64,000 bases of DNA from Clitopilus passeckerianus. Its lineage: Eukaryota; Basidiomycota; Agaricomycetes; Agaricales; Entolomataceae. A program made the translations under genes and the position numbers. The notes beneath the pieces were generated by a model. It saw only the letters and a program-made list of their open reading frames with translations, did not search any database and was not told where the DNA came from. Shown one piece after another: positions 30,869 to 40,102 of this stretch. Numbering within the stretch: the first letter of the stretch is position 1; the number at the start of each line of letters is the position of its first letter. Location of the stretch: NCBI GenBank assembly GCA_944990035.1, contig CALYLX010000112.1:1922001-1986000 (forward strand), read 5' to 3'.

Positions 30869-33800
30869 TCACCGAATGTTCTTCCTCTTCTTATATGCTT
30901 CAAGGGTCTTCTTGGCGTTCTGGAGGTTTCTCACAGGTTCCCATGAGTTCTCCAATGTCGGATATCCTTTCCACTTGATCTTGTAAAGGATCTTCCCACG
31001 ATGTCGTTTGTGTGCGACAATTTCTTCCACTTCCCATTCTTCTTCTTGATTGATGAGGTCAGGTGGCGGTTCTAGGAAATTGGGCCCATGTGTCTCGGTT
31101 TTCTTGTATGGTGTGAGGAGGGTGGCGTGGAACACAGGGTGAATTTTCCATGCTCGGGGTAGTTCTAATCTGTAGGTCAGCGGACCTAGAACTTCTTTGA
31201 TCATGAAGGGGCCTTCTCGTCGTGGCGTGAACTTCTTTGAGTAGTATGCCAGTTTTAGGTTAGTTGTTTCCAACCAAACCTTCTGTCCTTGTTCAAATGG
31301 TTTGAAGTTACTTCGGACACGTTCGGCCATCTTTCGTCTCGCAAGTTCATGGGCAGCCGCAGCTTCGTCTCGTGCTTGTTGGAGTTCTTTCATTCGGGTT
31401 TCCGCAGCAGGGACATTGGTCTTCTGATATGGAAGGGGAATAGCGCGTGGTTCTGCTCCGTTCATTAGGTAGAATGGAGTTTGTGCGGTGACGGCATGAA
31501 CACGTTTGTTATGGGTGAATTCCATTAGGGGAATTAGTTCTAGCCATTTCTCGGGGTTGTTGGCGCAGAATAGTCGGAGATAAGCGCCAATGTCTTGGTT
31601 GACGCGTTCGGTTTCTCCATCTGCTTGTGGGTGATATGCGGTTGTCAGGGAAAGCTTGATTCCTAGGAGTCGTCCTAGTTCTTGGAATACTTTGGATGCG
31701 AATTGTGGACCTCTATCGGATATCAGTTTGTCGGGAAGTCCGAATCTTCTGTAGACAGCATCCAGGTAGTTGTTGGCAGTGCCTAGGGCGTCAATGGTCT
31801 TCTTGCAAGGGATCAAAATTACCCCCTTACTAAGGCCATGGTCTACCACGATCATGAGTGAGTCGTAACCGTTAACCTCAGGAAGATCAGTGATGAAATC
31901 TGTAGAGGCAAGTTCGAAGGGTCGTGTGGCGGTAAATTTGACTGGGTTCAGGGGAGGTGCCGTGGGGTGTGTATTGACCTTCATCTGTTGGCAAGGGGCA
32001 CATCCATCAACGTAGGATTTGACAGTTCCAAACATTCTGGGCCACCAGTAGTGTTCGGAAATTAACTCCATCGTCTTGAATGCTCCGGGGTGTCCGGCCA
32101 TAGGTGCGTCATGATACTTCTGTATGAGGCTTCGTCGTAGGGTAGCATCATTAGGGACGTAGCATCGCCCCCGGAAAAAGAGGAGAGAGTCCTCTACTTT
32201 CCAGTCGGCTAAAGCCGATTTGATGGGGGTAGAGTGGTTCTTCAGGTGTCGTATTGCTTCCGTGAAGAATTCGTCTTTCATCATGTGTTCGGCAAATTCC
32301 GCCTTAAGTTCGGTGTCAATTGTTCAGATGAAAAGTTTATCAGGTAGCATGGTGATGTCTTCGTTGTCAGTGTCGTGGTCTAGAATGTGATCTGCTCGTC
32401 GGGATAGTTCGTCAGATTGGACCATCTGAGTTCCTGGTACATGGACTAGGTTTAGGTCATATTGGGAGAGGAGTAAACTCCATCGTGCTTGTCGTCGGCT
32501 AAGTTTCTGTGGCGTTCGGTAGTAGGTTAGGTTCTTGTGGTCGGAGAATACCGTGACAGGGTGGGCTGATCCTTGTAGATAGTGTCGCCAAGTTTCCAGT
32601 GCTCTGACTATAGCGAGTAGTTCCCTGTCGTAGATTTCGTAGTTCCGTTCAGTTGGGGTGAAGGAGTGAGAGATGTATCCACAAGGGTGCCAGTCGTTAT
32701 TTTCGTCTCGTTGGCGTAGCACTGCTCCTGTCGCCCACTTGGATGCATCACATTCAATGGTGAATGGTTTTGTTGGATCGGGCATTGTGAGTACGGGTGT
32801 CTCCGCGAACCTTTTCTTCAGGGCTTCAAATGCTTCTTCTTGTTCCTTTCCCCATGTAAAGGGCCGATCTTTCTTGGTGAGATCGTTCAGGGGTCGGGCT
32901 AGTTCCGCATATTTCCCTATGAACCTTCGGTAGAAGTTGCCAAATCCCAAAAAGGACCGAACTTCTTTTACGGTGGTCGGGGTTGGCCATTTCTTTATCC
33001 CGTCGAGTTTAGTCGGGTCCATGTGGATCTTGTCTGGCGATATGATCATTCCAAGGAATTCGACTTCTGTTACGTTGAATTTGCATTTCTCAGCTTTGAG
33101 GAACAGGTTGTGTTCCATCAGCCTTTGGAGTACCCGTTTGGTGCGCTTCTCATGTTCTCTTGGGTCTTTAGAGAAGAGTAACATGTCATCCATGTAGATG
33201 ATTAACCATCCTTCATCGATCATGTCTCTGAAGATGTGGTTCATCATTGCTTGAAACGTGGCTGGGGAGTTGCATAGTCCAAAGAACATGACGGTGGGTT
33301 CAAACAAGCCTCGATTTGTTTTGAAGGCTGCTTTCCACTCGTCTCCTTCTTTGATCCGGACATTATGATATCCCCATCGGATGTCCAGCTTTGTGAAAAT
33401 CTTTGCTCCTCTGAGTTTGTCGAGTAGGTCGCTGACTAGTGGTAAGGGGTAGGCATTCTTGACAGTTCCACTGTTGAGATATCGGTAATCTTGGCAGGGT
33501 CATAGTGCGTTTGCTTCTTTCTTTGCTACAAAGAAGAAGGGTGATGCTTGAGGTGATTTCGAGGGTCGGATGTATCCTTTTCGTAAGTTTTCTTCGAGAA
33601 ATTTGTCCATTTCGGCTTGCTCCTTTGGATTGAGAGGGTAGACCTTGCAGTCTTTCGGAACAAAGTCTGGTTTGAGATCAATGGCGTGATCCCAAGGCCG
33701 AGATGGGGGGAATCGTTCTGATGCTTCTTTCTCAAAGACTTTCTTGAATTCGTGGTATTCGGGGGGAATGAGGTCTTCGAGTTTCTTCTTGACCTCTTCG

Positions 33801-34603
33801 GTTTTCTGATGTTCTAGGGTCTGGGAGATGGACGTCTTGGCGCGAATCCAGACGTTCTGGGTCGGGACGAATCGCAGTGATCCTCTATCTCGGGTGATTC
33901 GGGAGATATTTGCAGCTCGGATTCTTCTGATTTCTGGTTCTCGATGTTCATTCGTCAATGGGGAGTTGGCTCGTTCGAATATTCCCATCACTGGTTCTCC
34001 TTTCACATAGGCAATAACCAGGTCTTGTTCGTCATTGGGTTCTTCTAAGGGTGTTTCAATGGGTTCGGGTTCGTCGGGTACGTTGGAAATGTCTAGGCGT
34101 GATTCCTCTGTTGCGGCTAGTCGTCTGATCTGGACTCGGGCAAGGGCCGTGCGTAGCGGGGATGTCTTGACGCGCTTGGGATTAATGAATAGTGTCCCCT
34201 TTTGCCAGTTGATTTCTGGATTCGTTCGCTTCAGCCATGGGAGTCCGAGGATCAGGTGTTCATTCCCTAATCCAGTGACCAGGCACCGTTCTGACGCCTT
34301 GTGTTTCCCTATCCCTATATCGACCCAGGTGTAATGGGTGATTTGCCCTGTTTTGTTGATAGTGCCGTCAACGTTCTTGGCAGTGAGAGGTTGTCGAAGG
34401 GGATGTGTTTTGATTCGATGGCGGGCGACGAATTCTTTGTCGATGAATAGTCCTTGAGCACCTGAGTCGACTAGTGCTTTGGTTTCAACGGTTCTTTCTT
34501 CATTCGGAGCAGAGACCTTAATGGGTAGACGCATAGATTTATCAAAAGGTTCTGCATACGACATAGAAGAAATCAGTATTGTGGCGGGTTCAGACGTTGA
34601 CAC
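30869..34603 (-). pseudogene. Gypsy pol: protease, RT, RNase H, integrase, chromodomain; two nonsense codons
   Basis: One continuous frame of about 1245 codons broken only by TGA at about 33499-33497 (RT N-terminus, [14 protein letters not shown]) and at about 32323-32321 (RNase H/integrase linker, LPDKLFI*TIDTELK). Protease: ALVDSGAQGLFIDKEF. RT active site: [11 protein letters not shown] near 33197. RNase [17 protein letters not shown] and [20 protein letters not shown]. Integrase: zinc-binding HxxxH..CxxC (GHPGAFKTMELISEHYWWPR, CAPCQQMK), core Asp in ELASTDFITDLPEVNGYD, then SDRGPQFASKVFQELGR and ADGETERVNQDIGAYLR. The chromodomain is EWEVEEIVAHKRHRGKILYK..WKGYPTLENSWEP at the end. The first stop plausibly arose by CGA-to-TGA. 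No ATG starts this frame; gag-pol joining is discussed in the findings. Confidence 0.93.
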
Positions 34604-34612
34604 TGGCCGCTG

Positions 34613-34622
34613 TTCTAAAAAT
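34613..34622 (-). promoter_or_regulatory. Possible -1 frameshift site at the gag stop
   Basis: On the minus strand GAT TTT TAG ends gag. Slipping one base back on the five-T run (TTT TTA G) enters the pol frame, which is open from just before this point and has no ATG. Candidate only. Confidence 0.45.
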
Positions 34623-35856
34623 CCTCATCGAGCTCATTCCAGAAGCTCTCCAATTCTTCTGCTTCCAACGCTCTAATGGTTCTGACAAGATCTTTGATGT
34701 TTTTCTTGCCATAGGAGTTGGTGTTGGACTGCTTTCCTCCTCTGCGTTCAGGGCATTCTCGAGAGCGATGTCCTTTCTTGAAACAGCGGAAACATTTCCC
34801 TTCCTTCATTAACTCCTTTCTCTTTTCAAAAGATAAGGCGTCAATGTCCATGGCGTTAGGGTCTGCTGTGGCGTGGGTATTGCGGGGATTTGCATGGGAA
34901 ATAGGGGGGAGTCCTCTGTTGCGGCGGATGACGTTCTGTCCTCTACGCCATTGTGCATCAAATCGGGCAGTGTGTTCGTACCATCCGTTAATGGTGACGG
35001 GAAGAATGGGGAGGTTATAGATCTTTTCGATGATCTTGGAGTTGAGTCCTTTCTGGAAGAATTCAATCTTCGCCTTTTCATCGGTGATCCCGGAGGCGGA
35101 GATAAGGACTTTGAATTGAGATATGTAATCGTCAATTGGTCCTTTCTGCGTGAGAGCGTCTAGGGATGCAAATGCCTGTCCTTCTCCGTCTACTGGGTAG
35201 AAGGCGTTGATGAATTCTTTCTCGAATTGTTTGAAATCGGGGAGGATGATGTCGTTATCTTTGTTTGTGTAGTTCTGGCAGAAAGATCGTTTCCATGCCA
35301 AAGCGGTTCCTTTCTTCAAAAAGGAAAGTGCAAAAGCGATTTGCTTGTTGTTGTCGTAGATGTGGTCGTTCAGGCTTAGGTACATCTTGACTTCCAACAA
35401 CCAAACTTCGGCATTTCTTCGGTCGCCATCATATTCAAATGGTTGTCCCATTCGGAGTTCGGCGAGTTTCTTTGGTTCAGGGTTGGTTGGAGCCATTTCT
35501 GGTGGTTCTTGTTTCGGGGTTTGTGCGGGTGTCGGAGTCTGGGTCTGTCTGGGGGGTTCTGGTTCTGTTTCCGATTCTTCTTCGGGTTCTTGCTCTGGTT
35601 CTGATTCTGGTTCGGGGTCTGGCTGTGGTTCTGGTTCTGGGTTCTTTACTTCTTCGGTGAAGTAGGCACTGCTAAGGTAGTCGCCAAATCGATATTGTCG
35701 CGGGTCTTCGTCTTTCGGTACCAAATGTCTCCAACGGTTTGTCTTAAGGTCGAATTCTGAGTAAGTACCGTCGTCAAGTTGTACTACTCTCTGTCCCGGT
35801 GGGAGTTGAGGCGTTCGGCGGTCTTGAGGGAGACGTGGTTCCGGTCGGTTCTGCAA
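34615..35856 (-). CDS. Gypsy gag (no ATG at its 5' end)
   Basis: About 413 codons. The N-terminal part includes QRVVQLDDGTYSEFDLKTNR, followed by an acidic EP-rich repeat (about residues 72-103). The capsid-like region starts at about residue 130 (FEYDGDRRNAEVWLLEVKMY, then QFEKEFINAFYPVDGEGQAF). The zinc knuckle CFRCFKKGHRSREC is near residue 365. The first codon of the open frame is TTG and no ATG occurs between the upstream in-frame TGA and residue 121 (ATG at 35496-35494), so either translation starts at a non-AUG codon or gag is shortened to begin MAPTNPEPKK. The frame ends DF followed by TAG at 34617-34615; pol is in the -1 frame. Confidence 0.88.
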   Translation of the reverse strand: MQNRPEPRLPQDRRTPQLPPGQRVVQLDDGTYSEFDLKTNRWRHLVPKDEDPRQYRFGDYLSSAYFTEEVKNPEPEPQPDPEPESEPEQEPEEESETEPEPPRQTQTPTPAQTPKQEPPEMAPTNPEPKKLAELRMGQPFEYDGDRRNAEVWLLEVKMYLSLNDHIYDNNKQIAFALSFLKKGTALAWKRSFCQNYTNKDNDIILPDFKQFEKEFINAFYPVDGEGQAFASLDALTQKGPIDDYISQFKVLISASGITDEKAKIEFFQKGLNSKIIEKIYNLPILPVTINGWYEHTARFDAQWRRGQNVIRRNRGLPPISHANPRNTHATADPNAMDIDALSFEKRKELMKEGKCFRCFKKGHRSRECPERRGGKQSNTNSYGKKNIKDLVRTIRALEAEELESFWNELDEDF

Positions 35857-35928
35857 GGGTAGTTGACCTCTTGCAGTCAGGTGGTTTGGTGGTTGTGGCC
35901 TACGCTTGCGATGAGTGGGCTATCAGAT

Positions 35929-35940
35929 CAGCTTGACCTT
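35929..35940 (-). promoter_or_regulatory. Self-priming primer binding site of the Gypsy element
   Basis: Minus-strand AAGGTCAAGCTG lies directly next to the 5' LTR. Eleven of its bases (AGGTCAAGCTG) are complementary to CAGCTTGACCT inside the LTR at 36083-36073, which starts about 33 nt downstream of the TATAAATA box (36116-36109), exactly where the mRNA 5' end is expected. No match to a tRNA 3' end is apparent. Confidence 0.8.
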
Positions 35941-36398
35941 TGTTAAGCTAGTATCGCTACGTGCTCAACCAAGTATCAAGAGTTCAGCTGCTTAGTCCTC
36001 TACCAGCCTTTGTAGAGACGAGCGAGAGTCGAGCGAGTCGAAGTTAAAGCAAATAGCGATGTATAGGCTTTTAGGTCAAGCTGGGAAGCAAGACCGAAAG
36101 CGTGAAAGTATTTATACATGAAGAGTAGGGCTAAGGGTTGGGCATTGCGCAGCAATGCTAAGTAAGCAAAAGTAAGTATGACTCGGAGTGAGTCAGAGTA
36201 AGAGTCACGACGAGTCATGGTAAGTAAATATAGTACAAGTATCCCACGATCGTGAGAATACTGAGTAATCATAGCTAAAGGGATGAGTAATGCGCAGCAG
36301 TACTGAGTAATTGTATAAACGTAAGCGGGGCGGGGATAGTAATGGTAGATGAGTAAAAGGAAAAAGAGTCCGGGTGCGTATCCAAGGTAACTGTAACA
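35941..36398 (-). repeat. Gypsy 5' LTR with promoter
   Basis: 458 bp. Minus-strand TATAAATA (36116-36109) precedes the predicted transcription start near 36083. It lacks 4 bp present in the 3' LTR and otherwise shows no substitution that I can find. Confidence 0.95.
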
Positions 36399-36403
36399 CA
36401 CTT

Positions 36404-36766
36404 AGCTCAAGGTAGGCCGCTCTGCAACTTCCCTGGGTGGAAGGCATGCTTGCTTGACAAAGCCATGTGGCTATGCCACCTACTGTATACTCAGAACTTG
36501 GCTCACCCATCCCAGATCCCACCACCCTCTATATCAACAACTGCACTGCTATTGATTTCTCAAAGAACTCTGGATTTCACACAAGAACCAAGCACATCAA
36601 TATTCAACATCACTATGTATGAGAGAAGGTTATCTCTAACGAGATCAAGATATTCCACTGCTTGACACACGACAACCTTGCCAACATATTTACCAAGGCA
36701 CTTCCAGTTCTCGTGCATCAACAAATTGTTACACACCTTAATATGGATACTGAATTCAGGAAGAGT
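36404..36766 (+). pseudogene. Copia RNase H C-terminal end
   Basis: TLYINNCTAIDFSKNSGFHT, RTKHINIQHHYV, a stop, then IFHCLTHDNLANIFTKALPV, the typical end of Copia pol, followed by a purine-rich CAGGAAGAG just before the LTR. It is the remaining 3' portion of the element that starts at 20053. Confidence 0.85.
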
Positions 36767-36996
36767 GTTGTCAATGAGGAATCCGGTATCCTGCCGACCA
36801 CCTAACACATGGGAACTCACTGCATATTTGGCATCCACACATTGACCGACCAACTCCTGTCGTGGGTCGTGTTTTACCTTACGGACTTCGTAGATAGTGT
36901 GTAGTTACTGGATTAGGTACACTAGATCAGATAGTATAAAGTCTTTTGTATTTTGTAGTACAATAATATCATCTTTATTATCTATCTTTTACAATA
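36767..36996 (+). repeat. Copia 3' LTR
   Basis: 230 bp similar to 20053-20278 with numerous substitutions and small indels, followed by the TSD ATCAC (36997-37001). Confidence 0.88.
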
Positions 36997-37001
36997 ATCA
37001 C

Positions 37002-37729
37002 TACTTTGATGGTGGTGGTAACAGATCAAGAAGCATGCCCAGACTGGCTTGTCAAGTTTAGACATCTAGTACCCGTACATCATGATGTATGTGCACAAGC
37101 GTCTTGCAGGTATGCGACCCACATTTTGCACTGATCTTGCCAACCACAATGATGTGTTGGTTACAACATTGTATGGAAGTGCTAGCACTCAAATACACTT
37201 CACCAATGTCTACTCTAGTCCAGGGGATGATTCTGCTGTCTGCTGGCTCTGTGACAATACTCCACGTCTCCCAAGCATGCTTTGCATGGCAGGGGACTTC
37301 AACTGCAAGTCGTCAGTCTGGGATCCAGATTATGACTCTACAAATCATGTTGCAACTGAACTGTGTGATGTTGTGCTTGACCTTGGGCTAGAGGTTAATG
37401 TTCTGTCAGAGCACACTCCTACCCACTTCCCTCAGGCTGTTAGTCTCAGACCATCTGTTATTGACTTGTTCTTCCTCTCTCTGGCTTGTGCTGCTGGGAC
37501 ATCACATAGTGTGGTCACTGAGCGGAAGGGTTCTTTTGATCATGCTCCTCTTATCGTCACACTTTCCATCCAGCCTGTTAAGCTGGAGGCAGAGTGTATT
37601 ACACTGTTCAAGGGCAGTGAGCAAGGGGAGGAGTTTCTTAAAGAACTTGCCTCTTCTATCATACTGCTGGATACATCATCCTTAGACTCAGCAGAAGCAA
37701 TTGAGCACTGTTCCGGCACTCTTGCAACA
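37002..37729 (+). pseudogene. LINE copy I: 5' end fused to endonuclease fragment
   Basis: A segment of about 30 bp (GATGGTGGTGGTAACAGATC) resembling the 5' end of element D (9615-9645) leads directly into the APE endonuclease at PDWLV. The frame from 37082 covers AGDFNCKSSVWDPDYDSTNH and DHAPLIVTLSIQP. The sequence stops at a T tract (37730). ORF1 and the first about 65 endonuclease residues are missing. Confidence 0.75.
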
Positions 37730-38013
37730 GTTTTTTTTTTTAATGGTATACTTCAAACCTTGATAAAACTAATTCTAGCAACTGCAATTAATATTTTATT
37801 GCTTTATACTAATTATGCAAAATTTAGCATAAATATCTTTCCCATTACAACTACCCTGGAAGACTAGTTTTAAGCCAACTTGTGTTTAGAATGTAAGCCA
37901 AACTGACTAATAGTAATGAACATAATGTGCTCTTGGATAAAAATGATATTGGTAGTTCTGCAGATATCAACATATTATAGAATAATAATAAATTAAAATA
38001 AATAGCTTAGAAC
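37730..38013. other. AT-rich sequence after an 11-12 nt T tract, unassigned
   Basis: Starts with a T run that could be the reverse-complemented poly(A) of an unidentified minus-strand retroelement inserted in LINE copy I. No ORF, and no similarity to other parts of the window. Confidence 0.3.
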
Positions 38014-38477
38014 TGTTACAGTTACCTTGGATACGCACCCGGACTCTTTTTCCTTTTACTCATCTACCATTACTATTCCCCCGCCCCGCTTACGTTTATA
38101 CAATTACTCAGTACTGCTGCGCATTACTCATCCCTTTAGCTACGATTACTCAGTATTCTCACGATCGTGGGATAGTTGTACTATATTTACTTACCATGAC
38201 TTGTCGTGACTCTTACTCTGACTCGCTCCGAGTCATACTTACTTTTGCTTACTTAGCATTGCTGCGCAATGCCCAACCCTTAGCCCTACTCTTCATGTAT
38301 AAATACTTTCACGCTTTCGGTCTTGCTTCCCCAGCTTGACCTAAAAGCCTATACATCGCTATTTGCTTTAACTTCGACTCGCTCAATTTCTCTCGCTCGT
38401 CTCTACAAAGGCTGGTAGAGGACTAAGCAGCTGAACCCTTGATACTTAGTTAAGTGCGTAGCGATACTAGCTTAACA
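38014..38477 (+). mobile_element. Solo LTR of the same Gypsy family
   Basis: 464 bp matching the Gypsy LTRs in the opposite orientation with several substitutions, flanked by AGAAC on both sides (38009-38013 and 38478-38482). It arose by LTR-LTR recombination of an older insertion. Confidence 0.92.
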
Positions 38478-38834
38478 AGAACCCCCCCAGAAAATAATGG
38501 CTAAAAGTGCAAAAAAGAAACCAATTTTATTGCTTATTTTCCGGATTATTGTACATATTTGGTAGCTGATAGTAAAGTACTTAGACATACATATATTTGG
38601 GGTGGTTGATCACATATATCCTTCTATATCTACATGGTGGCTAGCTAACCCTAAAGCAAAGTGAAAACAAGCTTGCCTTGAGATCTACTTGCTGGAAATG
38701 TTATATAATTGCTGTTACGCTTCTATTTATGTGATGCCAGCCTCAGATTGCTAGGCTTCACAGTATCTGCTGCATTGAAGCCCTCTCAAATGGCTGAAAT
38801 GTTGCCTAACACTGATACAACGGCAGCAGGCATG

Positions 38835-39298
38835 GGTCCCATCAGCATTCTGTTGTATTGCTTAAAAATGCTTAAATGTGCTTGAAATGCTCTTAAAGAG
38901 CTTTAAGACCGTTTAAGACTGTTTAAGCAAATTAAGATGATTAAGAGAACATTTTTTTTCTCTGTTCTTTCTATTTTTAATGGTCTTAAGTCATCAGGAA
39001 AATATATGCCAACTTGACCATACTTGGCTAAAACATAAATTGCCACACTACTTGATAACTTTTACAAGTATGTATAAGTAAGCTATAAGTGCTAGAAATA
39101 GCTATAAGTTAGGCTGAAAGTTATGTCTTATTGATGTTCTACTTGATGTTTCATTAAGTTCTCACAAGTTGATGTCAAGTTGGCCTATATTTTCCTGATG
39201 AATTTGCTTAAATAGTCTTAGACAGTCTTAAAGCTCTTTAAAAGCATTTCAAGCACATTCAAGCATTTTTAAGCAACCCAACGGAATGCTGATGGCCC
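38835..39298. repeat. 464-bp long-hairpin element containing a second, inner hairpin
   Basis: Outer inverted arms of about 95 bp (CCATCAGCATTC..., TTAAG-rich) at about 38835-38930 and 39210-39298. Inner arms TCATCAGGAAAATATATGCC (38991-39010) and the complement of CCTATATTTTCCTGATGA (39184-39201). The inner arms resemble the termini of the 136-bp MITE. Non-coding, probably a MITE nested in or captured by a larger foldback element. Confidence 0.65.
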
Positions 39299-40102
39299 TT
39301 TCCATCAAAGTCACCAACTGATGCATTTTCGAATTGAGACATCCATCTAGAGCTATCAATTGGCAGCTGTCATTGGGTATTGGAATTTAGGCACAGAAAC
39401 CATGAACCACAAACTACAGTCCACAAACCAGGGACACTTTCCAGACCAACCTCAAATCAAGAACAAGAACTTCAAACCACAAACTGCTCTTAAACCTTGA
39501 TATGCAACCAAATTCTAGCACAAAATTCACAGACCACTGACATAAAGCAGCTTGAATATATGTATCACAGTCCATTTGTCATAATAAAATTCAAAAGAAA
39601 CAGCCATCATATTTCTGCCTACAAACACCAAGAGTGCTTTTAACTTTGTGGACCCAAAGCACAATTATTTGTAGTACCTGTGTCTTCAGAACACAAATTC
39701 AGTGCAGACAATGATCAATCAGGATCTAGGCTTAACTTACTGAAAACTGCTGCAATTGGAATAAACAAATTGTCATCACTATCCACCTATATCATTGCCT
39801 CACAAGGTTCCCTGGTGTCATTGAGATATCTACCTAATTTCAAAAGTTTTTCACAGCCAAAAATATTATCTTGGATTAATCAGTAGCCAGTATTTTTCTT
39901 AGGCTATATAACACAATTTTACACCAAACAGTAAGGTGTGGAAGCTGCAATTTGTACTGGACATTTTTACTTTCCGTTGTAAGGGAGAACAGAATCGAAC
40001 CAAACAGCTAGAGCTATTGGCGCTTAGGTCAGGTGGCCATGGGCACAGCCACTTCGATCATCAAGCACTTGAACTTGAAAGCTTGATCAAGGACTACATT
40101 CG
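39299..40102. other. AT-rich intergenic DNA upstream of the NDR kinase
   Basis: No supported gene. It marks the transition from the transposon island to genic DNA. Short open frames here have no recognisable features. Confidence 0.5.

Larger units (their letters stand above)
29453..36398 (-). mobile_element. Tf1/sushi-like chromodomain Gypsy retrotransposon, near-complete and young
   Basis: 6946 bp on the minus strand, flanked by the 5-bp duplication CACTT (29448-29452, 36399-36403). Two LTRs of 462 and 458 bp differ only by a 3-bp and a 1-bp indel. Order on the minus strand: 5' LTR (36398-35941), PBS, gag, pol (protease, RT, RNase H, integrase, chromodomain), an additional ORF, polypurine stretch, 3' LTR (29914-29453). 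Integrase plus C-terminal chromodomain defines a chromovirus. It sits in the RNase H part of the older Copia element. Confidence 0.95.
20053..36996 (+). mobile_element. Copia LTR retrotransposon spread over 17 kb by nested insertions
   Basis: The LTRs at the two ends share sequence and the 5-bp TSD ATCAC, and the internal domains run in the correct order: gag knuckle, protease, integrase and RT start at 20279-24160, then the end of RNase H at 36404-36766. Everything between about 24170 and 36398 is later insertions. Removing the identifiable inserts would leave a Copia element of ordinary size. The LTRs have many substitutions, so the insertion is old. Confidence 0.85.
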
